In this document: piece after piece, positions 12,712 through 23,980 of the stretch
Layout: every line of letters starts with the position of its first letter
Position numbering within the stretch: position 1 is the first letter of the stretch
DNA from: Heterobilharzia americana
Taxonomy: Eukaryota > Platyhelminthes > Trematoda > Strigeidida > Schistosomatidae
Direction of reading: 5' to 3'
Length of the DNA: 64,000 nt
NCBI GenBank assembly: GCA_944470555.2
Contig: OX104134.1
Span: 8,411,248 to 8,475,247 of the forward strand
Notes under the pieces: generated by a model
Told to the model about the DNA's origin: nothing
The model's database searches: none
The model's input: only the letters and a program-made list of their open reading frames with translations
Program-made: the position numbers and the translations under genes

Positions 12712-13399
12712 TATTCAAAAACACCCATAGACTGCATGTAAATCTGAGGGCTAGGCACAACTCCAACGTGTTTTAGTGGCGAAACCTCTGTAAAATTCTT
12801 GAAAGTCTTCAACTGGTAATTTAAAGATAATTATCAGAGAAAATCAAACCTACCATTTCTCGGTAAAGAGTCGTATTCAGGCGTACTGTCTTCACTATTC
12901 CAGGAAGTATAAACAGTAGTCCAAGGACGACGGTTGATACATGGGTAGCAATATTGAAGCCATATTACTATTTTGAGAGATGGAACTGTAATTTGACGCC
13001 AACAAATTTTTATAAAGACTTTAAATAAACCATTGATTTAACGTATGCAAATGATACCACGTTTTAATACTAGTTATGACGGAAACAAGTCCAAACTAAA
13101 ACAAAAAAGAAACTGGTCGCTTAACCAGAAATCCCTTAGAAGATTTAGAGTACATGTACGAAAAGAATTCTGCTATGCATACAAACAAAAGTTCTTCGTG
13201 AGATTTTAACTGAGAGTTTATACCCATGGGGTATGCATTACATGCTTGAGGACTGGCAATAGATCTTGAAATCCTTATTGCAGTTATATTACATTTTGAT
13301 AATCTAGGACAATGCAGTTGTACTTAGAATGAAGATGTGAAATCACTCTTCAATACTTCGAGTGGAATAATAATCAAAAAATTGATGAGTCACATGCAT
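12712..13399. other. No supported gene apart from a hydrophobic frame
   Basis: This holds the possible upstream exon mentioned for 12466-12711 (about 12854-12960, minus). Otherwise there is AT-rich sequence with no recognisable motif before the RTE copy that begins near 13400. Confidence 0.4.
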
Positions 13400-14960
13400 G
13401 AACATCTTTATGGTACACACCTTCACCCGACCAATAGCTGTGTCCTTGACGTGATCGTCGGACTTGTACATTACAATGAACCAACGGGTGTAACACCTGT
13501 TCCCTCGAGGTCTGCCATGCCAGAAAGACCTGTTGGGCAGTGGCAAAACAAAGCGCAGCTACCGTTATGATGCGAAGTGCCACGCTACTATGGTGGTCCG
13601 AGGGCGAAGTCACACCACTGGCTGGACGGGATGCGAAAGCAGTTAGATACCTTTCTCGGATGACTAGCAGTACCATGCTGTTGCTGCCTCCCTTATGGAA
13701 ACGGGTGGTTAGAAAAGGTTAGCCCTATCCAGTGATCCTCCGGTGTCGGCAGTAATGGTTTTTTCTATCAGCATTAGAACAAACAAATTATGACAGAAAT
13801 CCTAAAAAGGTTGTATGTGATAGGCCTTATAAAGATATTCCATTGCCTTTGTAGTGACAAATCTTTTTCTCCCCAGGTACCCTGCAGAAATAACCTCCAT
13901 GGTGTGGGCAGTCGGGAAGTGTCAACATCCAGCACGCTTCCAGTAGTACGCAAAAACCAATCAGGTAAAACCTATCCTCCTAAACTCTTTCTCCCACTTT
14001 GCCTTCATCTCCTGATACTAATATTAGGCCTTTTACAACTTCCGCAAACTGTCACTCTGCAACCACTACCAATGACCAAGGTCACTGAAACCTCATTCCT
14101 AGTCTCTTAATACTCCGCCATCGATTTCATGTAAGTTTTCAACGTATGAACTCTACGCCGAATCGGACAATAAGCATCGCTCGCCAAATCTCTAGCCATA
14201 GATGTACGCTGTCTTTGAGACATGTATATATGACCTGAGTGAGGTTATTAAATAAACTGATTTCACCTGACCATTGCAGGGAATCTTCAAAATTCACTTT
14301 ACAAGTATCCGGAGACTCAATGTCTAGCTCCAATGGACTCGCTGGTGTATCCATAACATTGAGATGTAGCACAGAAAGTGAGCTTCTTAACTGGATACTA
14401 GTCAACAACCGTCTATTTGTTGTTAGAGGGAATATAAACGTAAGAACTAGGCAGGACCGTGAGATCAAGCAATATCTATTCGTAATCTCCACCTACGAAT
14501 CCACCGACTGCACTTCGTATGATAAGGAGGATGGAGTCTATGAGAAGCTGTCAATTTTGCTACAGGAAGCTACAGGCTCAGATATAGTCAGAATAGTAGG
14601 CGAATAAACGCTCAAGTAGGGAAGCTGGGTCAATTGGAAAGGCATCTTAGAAATATCTATGGAAAGCCATCCCAATGAACTGAAAACGGTGACCGGTCCT
14701 TACAAATTTGTTTTGACAATCACCTGTTTCTAATCAGCACTAATCTCAAGCATAAAAGAGGCACTGTTTCAACTGGCATCCACCGACATCAGACCAACAA
14801 TGGATAAAGATAGGTCTTATTGCTACAAAACATTGTTGAAGGATTGTCGCTCATTCTGGAGTACCAGTTTAGACTCCGATTAAGCACTAGTACAGGCTTG
14901 TGAATATCTGAGGCTTACTGGTAGCAGCAAAGAGGTGGCAGTGAAACCTGTCTATTCTCG
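13400..14960 (+). mobile_element. RTE-like family I copy A (5' region plus partial endonuclease)
   Basis: The stretch 13440-13700 aligns by eye with 15051-15340, the untranslated 5' part of copy B. 14139-14607 aligns with the endonuclease-coding part of copy B; an Ile-Ser-Thr-Tyr stretch at about 14490 corresponds to copy B's AYAPTD motif. The copy stops near 14960, shortly after the place where the endonuclease of copy B ends, so the RT is absent. Several stops and indels show it is dead. It is directly followed, in the same orientation, by copy B. Confidence 0.7.
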
Positions 14961-15993
14961 ATTGTAAGATGAGAAAGAAAAGTATATAATTAGAGAGGAG
15001 AAAGCACAGCATTTATCTTAACGCGACAGCCTCAACCGATAGCTGCTACCTTGATGTGGTGGTCAGGCTTGCATATCACAATGACCCAACAAGCCATGCT
15101 GGTGGAACACTTGTTCCCTTGAGGTCTAACCATACCAGAAAGGTCTGTTGGATAGTGGTTAGACGAAAAGCAGTTACCGTCGTGGTGTAAATTACTACAC
15201 TATGATGTGAGTTTGAGAGTGAAGTCGTACTGTTGCTGGCTGGATGGAGTGTGACAGCAGTAAGGTGTTTCCGCTGGATGACCAGCAGTGACATGCTGAT
15301 ACTGCCTTCTCAATGGAAAAAAGACTTAGAAAAGGTCGGCCTCAAAATAGTATACTCCACCATGCCCCACGGTATGCCGATCCGGCGGTGTTGGTTCATT
15401 TGTCGTTTCTTTTCGATCATCCAACCCCAAAACAACAAAAATCTAAATAATCATACTCAAAAGGCTTCGTGTGACAGGCCTCAAACAGATGTCCGATGGG
15501 CTCTGTGGTCACACAAATCTCTTTCAGGTACCTTAAGAAGAAATAGCCTTCCACAGTGTAGGCAGCCGGGAAGTGTCAACCGCCCTCACAACTCTATCAG
15601 CACTCAAGTTTTCTCAGACTGCTATCCACCTCCACCATCATTACCTTCTAATCTTCCTTCACGTCTCTCAACTAACGATACTACATCCTCTTCAATTTCT
15701 AGCTCTGTAGCCTTCGACAACGATCTGAGTTCATAGAACAGCTTCCCTGGTCTCCGTGAAGCACGCTCCAAATTACATATTGGAGCCTTCAACGTCTGCA
15801 CCCTCCGTCAAATTGGTCAACAGGCTTCGTTGACAACGACTCTAGCAACTCGGGCCACGGATGTGTGCTGTGCTTGTGAGACACGCATACAGGGCCCAAG
15901 TGTGGTTATTCACCTGACCTCTCCCGGCAAATCTGGTGAGTCCGTGAAATTCACCCTCGAGTTTCTGGAGATTCGATAGCTAGCTCTTGCGGC

Positions 15994-16383
15994 TTGCAGG
16001 TGAGGAAGCATAAGCACAGGGCAGAAAACTCACTAATAGACCGGACCTCAGTTGATAGTCGCCTCTGCGCTACCCGACTGAACGGCACAGCGAGAACTAA
16101 AAGGAATATTGAAACTCGGTGTTGTCTCTCTGTAATCTCTGCTTACGCACCCACTGACTGCAGCTCAGATGAAGTGAAGGACGAGTTCTACCGTAAAATG
16201 TCTAGCCTCCACTCGAAAGTCAAACATTCGGGCGTGGTGGTTGTTGCAGGTGATCTCAACGTACAGGTGGGTAGACTGAGTAAGGCAGAAGAGCACCTAA
16301 GGGAACTTTCGGAGTCCCGGCTGAACTTAAAGATAGCGGTGATCACCTACTTCAACTGTGCTCAGATAATCGCCTATTTTTAG
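15994..16383 (+). pseudogene. RTE AP-endonuclease, central part
   Basis: The frame encodes part of an apurinic-type endonuclease, the enzyme that nicks the target so RT can prime on it. Visible motifs are VISAYAPTD (about residues 47-55) and VVVAGDLNVQVG (about residues 82-93), which supply conserved catalytic and metal-site residues in this fold. A stop after residue 129 separates it from the rest of the domain at 16422-16793. The beginning, with the usual tryptophan-asparagine-rich N-terminal motif, lies upstream in other frames. Confidence 0.8.
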
Positions 16384-16421
16384 CTAGCACAAATTTCAGA
16401 CATAAAGAAAGGCACTGTCTG

Positions 16422-16793
16422 ATGTGGCGTCCACCGAGCTCAACTCAGCGAAGGATGCAGATAGACGGCATTGATATTAGTCATTGCTGCAGAGGGTCGG
16501 TGGAAGACTGCCACTCCTTCTGGAGTACGTGTTTGGACAGCGACCATGCGTTGGTCCGAGCACGTATATGTCTGAGTCTCAATGGATGTAAGAAACTTTT
16601 GGCAACAAAACCACTACAAGTGCTTGTGGACAACGAAAACACCAAAGCCGTCTTCAGTGAGAAGTTGGCTAGACTGTTATCGGAACAGAAGGCTATCACT
16701 CATCCAGAAGAAGCTTGGTACCATCTCCAGTCTGCCGTAAAAGCAGCGCTGAAGATCGCAGCAGACTCCGAAAGAGTGGCTAAAAAGAGCTAG
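16422..16793 (+). pseudogene. RTE AP-endonuclease, C-terminal part
   Basis: The frame contains the SDHALVRARI motif (about residues 39-48), the conserved C-terminal Ser-Asp-His signature of AP-type endonucleases. Before it come residues naming an inter-domain DGIDISHC turn. It continues the endonuclease of 15994-16383 and runs into the linker before RT. It ends at a stop at 16793, and the linker continues in other frames. Confidence 0.75.
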
Positions 16794-17445
16794 TGGATAT
16801 CAGCAGCTTCTTCCGAACTAATGGATGCACGTAAACGCATCCCTGCAGGCCCGAGTACCATGAAGAGCGGATAAAACTTAAAAGTAGACTGAGAAAAAGT
16901 CTAGGCAACGACCACGGACAGTGGTGAGCAGCGAAGGCTAAAGAGATGGAAAAGGCGGCGACGATTGGTAACAGTAGACAGTTATTTAGACTTATTAAGG
17001 AAACTGGGGGGAAAGGTAGACTGCGGTTAGTGAGAACATAGCGGAGAAGGATGGGTCTACGATTCAATCTCAGGGGAGACGACTAAAACGATGGGTTGAA
17101 CACTTCGAGGAACAGTTTAACTGGCCTCCAGTTATCACTGAGTTGCCCGCTATCCAGTCGGATCCTGAACTGAACATAGAGATAAGCACCCCAATATAAT
17201 CAGAAGTCGAGAAAGCTGTAGGTGACCTGAAACGAGGAAGGGTGGCAGGACCAGACGGTCTAACTCTAGAGGTATACAAGAATGGTGATGCAGTGCTCTT
17301 AATCAGGTTAACGGAAGTGTTGGCTAGTATATAGGAATCAAATACGATCCCCTCCGACTGGTCTAAGTCACTCATCATCCCAGTCTTCAAGAAAGGTGAG
17401 AAGTCCTCTTGTGATAACCACAGAGGAATCAGCCTGAAGAACACA

Positions 17446-18090
17446 GTGTCTAAGATTCTGCGTTCTATAACTCTCCGAAGCCTGAATGGAGCTCGGGAAC
17501 AGCAAGCCCGAGAAAACCAAGCAAGTTTTAGACCTGGCCGCGGGTGTATCGACCAAATATTCACACTGCGCCAGGTTCTGGAACACAGGCACGCTTACAG
17601 ATGTCCGACAATAGCTGCATTTCTCGACTTGAAGGCGGCATTTGACTCCGTTGATCGAGAAGTCTTATGGCAATGTCTTTCACTGAAAGGCGTGCCGAGT
17701 AAGTACATCACCTTATTGAAAGCCCTCTACTCGAACACTTGTGAGCGTGTTAAAGCCTATGGTGAGATTTCCAGGGAGCTATGCTCATCCAGTGGTGTCC
17801 ATCAAGGATGCCCACTGTCTCCATTCCTATTCAATTTTATCATAGATATTCTTATGGAGGTTTCCCTCGCGTCACCTAATTACACAGACGTTGTCCCAAT
17901 CGCAGGAGGATTTTCGTCAGACCTAGAATATGCAGATGATATAGTCCTGTTAGACGAAGACGCTAACAAGATGCAGAGTCTTCTGAACACCTTGAGTACC
18001 AATTTGAGAATGTTTGCGATGCGTTTCTCACCACCAAATGCAAATTGTTGCTCCACAATTGGTCTTCAACAGTGCCACGCCCAACAATAA
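17446..18090 (+). pseudogene. RTE-like reverse transcriptase core
   Basis: An open frame of 214 codons holds the RT core: NQASFRPGRGCIDQIFTLRQ, then AAFLDLKAAFDSVDREVLW with the first catalytic Asp, then QGCPLSPFLFN, then LEYADDIVLL with the YADD box at 17929-17940. These are the conserved RT blocks of non-LTR elements. The frame is lost near 18050 and the C-terminal part resumes at 18045-18476 and 18466-18681. The initiating Met is arbitrary, because the reading upstream (KKGEKSSCDNHRGISL, about 17390-17437) belongs to the same domain. Confidence 0.88.
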
Positions 18091-18681
18091 AGACTGTAAT
18101 GTTTAAGTGTGTCAACCACTTCACTTACCTGGGAAGGGAAGTGGAATCACCAATGATGGCTCAGTTGCCGATGAAATCTCTCCACGAATACAAAAGGCTC
18201 GACTGGCTATCACCAAATTACGCCACCTGTGGCACCGCCGTCATATCCGATTGTCTGCTAAGGGTCGCGTGTACTGGACCTCCACAGCAGTCCGCTCCGT
18301 CCTACTGTATGTCTGTGAAACATGACCATTCAAGGTGGAAGACAAGAGAAGGCTGGCTTCAAGTGTTTGACCAACGTTGCCTTCGTAGTATAGGACGTAT
18401 TCCGTGGTGTCACCACGTGAGTAACGCACAAGTCAGGATCAGGTGTAGTTTTAGGGAGAAGAGGTGTGTCGGTTGACAAGGTCGTGGACCTTCATCGACT
18501 GAGATGGTTGGGACACACGTTACGTATGCCTAGTCACCGACTGCCTCGTCATACAATGTTGGCCGAAGTAGTTTCAGTCTGGAAAAAGGTTCGAGGCGGC
18601 CAGACTAAAACATGCTATCAATGTATGGAGTTCTTGACTGTTGATTTGAGTCATGTAGGACGATGTAGATTAGCCGGTTGA
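18045..18681 (+). pseudogene. RTE-like C-terminal region (two frames)
   Basis: Two overlapping frames (18045-18476 and 18466-18681) carry the thumb and C-terminal domain of copy B, with FTYLG near the start, then VFDQRCLRSIGRIPW, then LRWLGHTLRMPSHRL. The last frame ends with the same residues as the minus-strand copy at 8916. The change of frame at about 18470 is a single-base difference relative to that copy. Confidence 0.8.
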
Positions 18682-18959
18682 GGTCCGCGGGACAAGAGGG
18701 ACCAGTGGTTGGAGACTCAAGGTGATGGCATGGCTCAGAACCGATGTCAGTGGAGCAGATGTATACACACATTATCGTCATCATAACGACGCTATACCGA
18801 ATCTCACCATTTTCCCATTTTGCCTCTCTCTATCTATCTATCTGAGTACTTTATCTCATTTGACTGAATTTTCTTATCTTCATCTTGCACTTCACCACCT
18901 TTTTACTCGATGTACTGATATGAGGTGTGGCAACTCGGACCGTTACGCAGTAATGCCTG

Positions 18960-20300
18960 GTCTTAGGTTGATCTGGATGGATGAACGTAACAGCAATCCC
19001 CATCCTGAAGAAATCTGCTGTGACATTAAGTCTGTTGCAGAAACAGTGATGAAAGCAGTTAGTAACCTACATCCAAAAGTTACCAAACGTCACTGGACTT
19101 CCGTAACTTCATCCGAACTGATTGATGACAAAAGACTGATTCCAGCTGGCTGGCTCCGACCAAAATGAAGAGCTGAAGTAACTCAAAAATAAATTGACCA
19201 AGAGTATTTGCGTCCATCACGAACAGTAGTAGGTGATGAAAGTGACAGAGATGGAGAAGGCAACTGCGTTGGGTAACACTCACCAACTATTCAGGTTTAT
19301 TAAGGACACCAACGAGAAGACGATGGTCAGTGAAACCATCACTGAAAACGATGGGATCCTGATAACCTCCTACGACAGGCAGCTAAAAACTAGGTCAGGA
19401 CACTTTGAAGCACAGTTCAAATGGCCCTCAGCAACCCTTCAGTTGCTCAACATCCAGCCTGAACTTGAATGGGACGTAGATGTCCGTCTTTCAACTTTCC
19501 TTGAAGTTGAGAAGGCTGTTTCAAATTTGAAACGATGCATAGCACCAGGACTTGACGGTTTGCCAAGCGAAGTTTTCTAGGATGGACGATGGAAAGTACT
19601 GATTAGAGCAACGGAGGTACTAGGTAGTGTGTGGGACATCAGACTGATCTACTTCTCTGGTCATCCCAGTCTATAAGAAGGGACAAAAGTCTTCCTATCA
19701 TAACCAAATGGGAATCAGTTTGACTAACATCGTGTCCGAGACCCTAGGGTTCATAGTTATTCGATGCCTAACTCGAGCTTGAGAACAATAAAATCGAGAA
19801 AACTATGTAGGCTTCACACCTGGACGAGGATGCATCGACCATATTTTTACCCTCCAACAGGTTCTGCAACACAGACATACCTACCAAACAGTGGCCAACA
19901 CTCGCCACATTTCTTGACCTGAAGGTGACATCCTACTCTGTCGTTCACGAAGTGTTGTGGCAGTACCTGACTGGGAGAGGAGTGTCGAGCAAGTATATGA
20001 TGCTTATCAAAGCTCTCTACTCGAACTCATACAGGTGTATAATGCTTTATAGAGTTGTCGTCAGAACTGATGACAACTAGTGGTCCCCAACAGGAATCCA
20101 TACTGAGAAAGATACGAGGGGAGGAAAGCAAGTCAGTTGATGTAGTAATGAACCATCGCCGACCAAGGTGAGTTACATATGCCTTGAGCATTCCCAGCCA
20201 CAGCTTACCACTACGTGCCATGCTAGGAAAAATTGGATCAGGTGGGAAGTCACAGGGTGGCCAGACCAAGAATTAGCACCAGTGCAAGAAGTCTGACTGC
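18960..20300 (+). mobile_element. Diverged RTE-like family I copy C (5'-truncated)
   Basis: Directly after the tail of copy B comes another, more diverged family I copy. 18990-19170 aligns with the linker coding of copy B at about 16690-16860 (NPHPEE...AGW against HPEE...AGP). 19233-19580 carries the RT entry region ending CIAPGLDGLPSEVF. 19800-20050 has degenerate RT blocks (FTPGRGCIDHIFTLQQ). 20160-20240 resembles the LRMPSHRLPRH segment. Many stops make this the oldest of the three adjoining copies. Confidence 0.65.
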
Positions 20301-21860
20301 TGGTGTGAGCTTTTCAGGGAAGTCTATTATACCTGGTAGGGGTCGCCAAGATATCAGGACTCAGTGTTTTGGGGACTATTTGTGAAAAAGCTGAAAACCA
20401 GTCATCGTGGTGCGAATGAATTCACTTTTTGACGTCCTCTGAAGCTTTTGTGTTTCGACTAACTTTCGTTTTTAAATTTCTCCTATACACCGTTGTCTTT
20501 TTTGACATTCTTTTCCGATCAACTTGTCCCTTGTATGTTACTGCTAAATATGTGCGAGTTTATACGTAGATTTTGTCTACCCACTATAATCGAAGGTATC
20601 AAGAAGTGGCTGAGAATCAACGTATGTACCTAAACATTCATATAAAAGGGTTCACTGGTATTTCCCTTTACTTTTACATTGAAAACTAGAAAAAGAACCT
20701 TCCTACAAAGCCCTCAAGTTATTTAAGTCTCACAAGAATAGTAAAAACCAAAGTTTCATCAACTTTCTCAGTCGCCAAACACGTTGGGCACACTTTGAAA
20801 CTTTTGGGCAAAAACGGCAGAAAAACTTCGGGCTTGCTGTAGACAACACATCCTCGCTCTCGAAATTGTCAAAAACTCTTCGCGAAATTCCCAAAACTGT
20901 CAGTGCGCCCAAATTACTAAGGTGTCTACACTGCACCAAAATCTGTCGAACTATCTGCAGTGCACTCAATGTTCCACAAATAAGGCATTGTGACAGGCAG
21001 TAAGTAGGGTATGTGAATAGAATTTGCGTGTGTGGATGCTTAATAGTAGGATACGAGATCTGTAACTGTCTATAAACTTCCTGAATACTGTTATCCTACG
21101 AAATATTAACTATTTTGGAGACTCTCCTAATGGTCCCAAACTGAGCTTGAAGTTGATTTCGGGGATTACCCAAAAATGTCAAAGCGGATCCAAAGTGTTT
21201 GCCGACTGGGAAGTCTTCTGAGTCATTGATCCACCTTAGTTGAATAGTATCCAGCGATTCGCATGAGTTTCACACATCTTTAAACTTATTTGTAAGAAAA
21301 TCTATGAACATAAAAATCCTGGAATATGAGGAAAGTGACCATATATGGTTAACCACTATGTTAAGTCCTAATTTATTTAACATATTGGACATTATTATAT
21401 AATTCAAAGCCGAAGTATCTCAACACCAGAAACAAAAACAACTCATTTTCGTATATGTTTTACTAGTTATAAGGTCACTTGGAGGGAGACTAAGTCTACG
21501 ATAAGACGAAAGCTACGCCCCGCAATCTGATCAGTATCTTCAAGAGTAGCGCCTGAGGAGACAAACTAGAAGTTGGCGCGCTGCTGAAATCTGAAATCCA
21601 AACAATTGTGCGAATAGAGGGCACTTGTGGTTTGTGAGCTCTCACTTCTAGGTGCTCATACCCCGTCTTTTGTTCAGATATACCCCTTCGGTGATCGCAG
21701 AAGTCATTACAGGCTTATAGCTTTGGAGAGGATTGACGATTTGAAGGTTTTCTTTTGCAGATTGTAGGTTTGTTTGTCTGGGTGAGCAACGGAGCTGATG
21801 ACTGGACCAATCAACCTTCTGCAATTCCTGTTTTCATAAACGCCTGCAAATAAGTATTAG
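20300..21860. other. No identified gene; unclassified, probably repeat-derived
   Basis: No RT, integrase or host-protein motif is visible. A minus frame at 20730-20969 has Cys-rich ends but no recognisable family. 21480-21860 adjoins the end of the CR1-like element and may be its 3' untranslated region. Confidence 0.35.
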
Positions 21861-21867
21861 GTGCTAC

Positions 21868-22631
21868 TTAAAAGGTAGTGAGAGAAATAAGCGTTGTAGG
21901 AGAAAAGAGTATTAAAAAGTACTTATGGAAAAATAGGTGTAACTGGTAACTGGGGATGCAGAGATGGATGGGTACACCCTCAGATACCACCGGCAACTGT
22001 TCATGGTAAGCTGCTTGCTCCCATGTACTTATCCAGCATTCGTTTGAAGGCATCAACTGTTGTAGACTTGGCTACTTCACTCACTCTCGTATTTGTCCTG
22101 TGATAGGGTATGTGAATGGGTTTCCTACAAGACTGTCGGTTTTCGGCTGATAATCTGGACCTGTTGCGGTGGTTCACTTGGTGAATGATCTCGCAAGTTA
22201 CTATCAGGGTCCTTTCTTTTTCTACAGCTTGTGGCAAACGAGTTTAGTTGCCTTAAAGGTCATGCATATATTTTTCAGTTGGTCAGATAGCCGACCCCGT
22301 CGCCGTCCTCTGTACCTTCTAGAGAGTACTTAAGTCTGTTTTTAGTAGAGGAGGGGCGATCGTGTTCAACACGAAGGTCTTTAATGCCACGAGGAATAAC
22401 TCAGGTGTTAGTGCCGCTAACCGCCTTCTTAGAAAGTACTCACTGGCGTTCACCTTTTGCCACCATTCCCTCATGATTGGCACAAGTAACCGGTGTCAGA
22501 GACGCTAAGTCCTAAGTCCTTCCTTGTGGATACCCTGCTGATCACGCACTTGTTGGGGGCGTGGCCGTCCTCTATCAATTCTGGTCTGCGAAGATACGTC
22601 ACTTCGCACCACTCTAGGTTAGAGATGAAGT
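21868..22631 (-). mobile_element. CR1-like non-LTR element, 3' part (interrupted by element 1)
   Basis: Minus-strand reading gives degenerate C-terminal RT sequence: VTYLRRPE near 22600 and VISRVSTRKDLGL near 22500. At 22001-22130 comes the typical end TTVDAFKRMLDKYMG, which closes CR1/jockey-type ORF2 proteins after the RT. It is contiguous with 27865-29900 once element 1 and one copy of its AAGT duplication are set aside. Schistosome SR1/Perere-type elements are CR1-like; the exact family is not determined. Confidence 0.65.
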
Positions 22632-22974
22632 TGTAGCGTCATACACTTCCCCAAAATCAATAGCCTAGGGTTTGACGACTTCGACATTGATGCTGACCTT
22701 GATAGTTTAACTGGACTCGCTAAGCTGAAGGCATCCGGTCAAGCATCCTCGCCATTTGGCACGCTGTCGTGTTACGTTGCATTGCTCGTATTCGACTCTC
22801 TAGCCAGTTAGTTGGAACGCATCGGTATTTTGGCATAACCATCCAAATATACTATTCCATCCGACTACGCTATCGTGTTCTTCCTTGGTCTCGTATTCGT
22901 GGGTATATAACAAGTTCGAATAATTAGTGATTGGTCTTTGCGTCTGTCAAGTTCGCACCAGGACAAATCCTAAA
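22632..22974 (+). repeat. 5' LTR of element 1
   Basis: A 343-bp repeat, identical by eye to 27522-27864 at a constant offset of 4890. It starts TGTAGCGTC and ends CCTAAA, so the usual terminal CA is absent. A TATATAA box at 22904-22910 is the likely core promoter; transcription would start shortly downstream. Confidence 0.97.
22904..22910 (+). promoter_or_regulatory. TATA box in the 5' LTR
   Basis: TATATAA preceded by GTGGG lies about 65 bp before the LTR end, a normal place for an LTR promoter. The 3' LTR has the same box at 27794-27800. Confidence 0.6.
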
Positions 22975-22975
22975 T

Positions 22976-22993
22976 TGGTGAGCCCGACGTGAT
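22976..22993 (+). other. Primer-binding site, tRNA-Trp type
   Basis: TGGTGAGCCCGACGTGAT begins two bases after the 5' LTR. It matches the complement of a eukaryotic tRNA-Trp 3' end except for a G at position 7. tRNA-Trp priming is the known habit of the CsRn1 clade. Element 3 has the same TGGTGAGCCCGA start, so the G may reflect the host tRNA. Confidence 0.85.
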
Positions 22994-23103
22994 CAAATAT
23001 CCCGACCAATAGCAAGTATTGAATTGGTGAGCCTGTTCCATTTTATATTTGTTTATTGTTTTCATTTCGATAACATTTATATATCCATTTACTACACTTT
23101 CTC

Positions 23104-23980
23104 ATGTCCGACCACACTCCCAAGCTTATTCGTATTAAGCCGACCTCGAACACGATCCAACTCGTGCCATATTGGCCAGACAATGCAGAAACATGGTTTC
23201 TGTATGCCGAGGCCGATTTTCGAGAACAGGGTGTCTCAGATCCTCATCTCGATTTCTTGCTGTCATACGTTCACTACCGCGAGAATTAAACAGGTTGTTA
23301 CAGCAAACATGTTTAATCCTGAAGTAAGTGACCCTTATGCACTTCTAAAGGCTGCACTCTTGAAGAAAAGCGATCTCACAGATCGCCAACGTCTAGACGA
23401 ATTGCTTCGTAACATCGAGCTAGGCAGCCACTCAGCTACTGAAGTCCTCGCACGCATGCGAGAAGTAATCGGTGCACGAACATTTGACGATGGTTTCTTC
23501 CGAGAACTATTTCTCTCGAAACTACCACAACCGGTGCAAACCGTGTTGGTGACACTCCAGTCAGTCCCACTCGACGACCTGGCAGCTTCAGCAGATAAAA
23601 TACTGGAGATATCCAGCAGACCCGTCTCCAACGTATATTCTATCTGTGACAAAACAGAGCGCCAGGATTCGGAGGTGACCAAGTTGTGCAACTCTGTGAA
23701 ACGGTTGCTACGATCTCGAAGTCCTAGATCACGTAGCACTTCACAGAAACGCACCTTGGCGCATCGCAGCAAGTCGCGTGGTAGCCCTAAAACGAAACCC
23801 AACAGGGTGGAAAACCCTGAATGGTGCTGGTTTCATAACACTTACGGGGATGAAGCCAGAAAATGTCGTAAACCATGCCGTTTTAAGAAGGACCGAACTC
23901 GGGAAACGGTCACGCCGGCACGTGCTCACGGCAACCGTAGCCGGCGGAAAAAGCCGTTTGCTCTACGTCACCGACATTAA
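23104..23980 (+). pseudogene. Element 1 gag, split by one frameshift
   Basis: Gag packages element RNA. The likely start is the ATG at 23104 (MSDHTPKLIR). The first 61 codons run to a stop at 23289. Homologous gag reading then continues in the next frame, from about 23270 to 23980, so a single-base change lies at about 23262-23289. The second part has a capsid-like helical region (DRQRLDELLRNIELG), an Arg/Ser-rich basic stretch and a C-X2-H-X9-C-X3-C knuckle ([18 protein letters not shown], near 23826-23880). This C-H-C-C form is characteristic of the CsRn1 group instead of the usual CCHC. The end overlaps pol by about 200 bases in a +1 relation, implying programmed frameshifting or another bypass. 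The indel may be real or an assembly error. Confidence 0.85.

Larger units (their letters stand above)
15010..18960 (+). mobile_element. Near full-length RTE-like family I copy B
   Basis: In order on the plus strand are the 5' untranslated region (about 15010-15750), the AP-type endonuclease (about 15780-16790), a linker with the KRGRVAGPDG motif (about 17230-17262), RT (about 17340-18100), the C-terminal domain (18045-18681), and a 3' tail containing GGACCGTTACGCAGTAA (about 18943). This is the domain order of RTE elements. Stops and frameshifts split it into at least five frames, so it cannot act on its own. Its 3' part is close to the minus-strand copy at 8388-9866. Confidence 0.85.

Noticed and set aside
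23335..23802. 155-codon minus frame inside element 1 gag
   Set aside because: A shadow of the gag reading on the opposite strand, with no recognisable domain.
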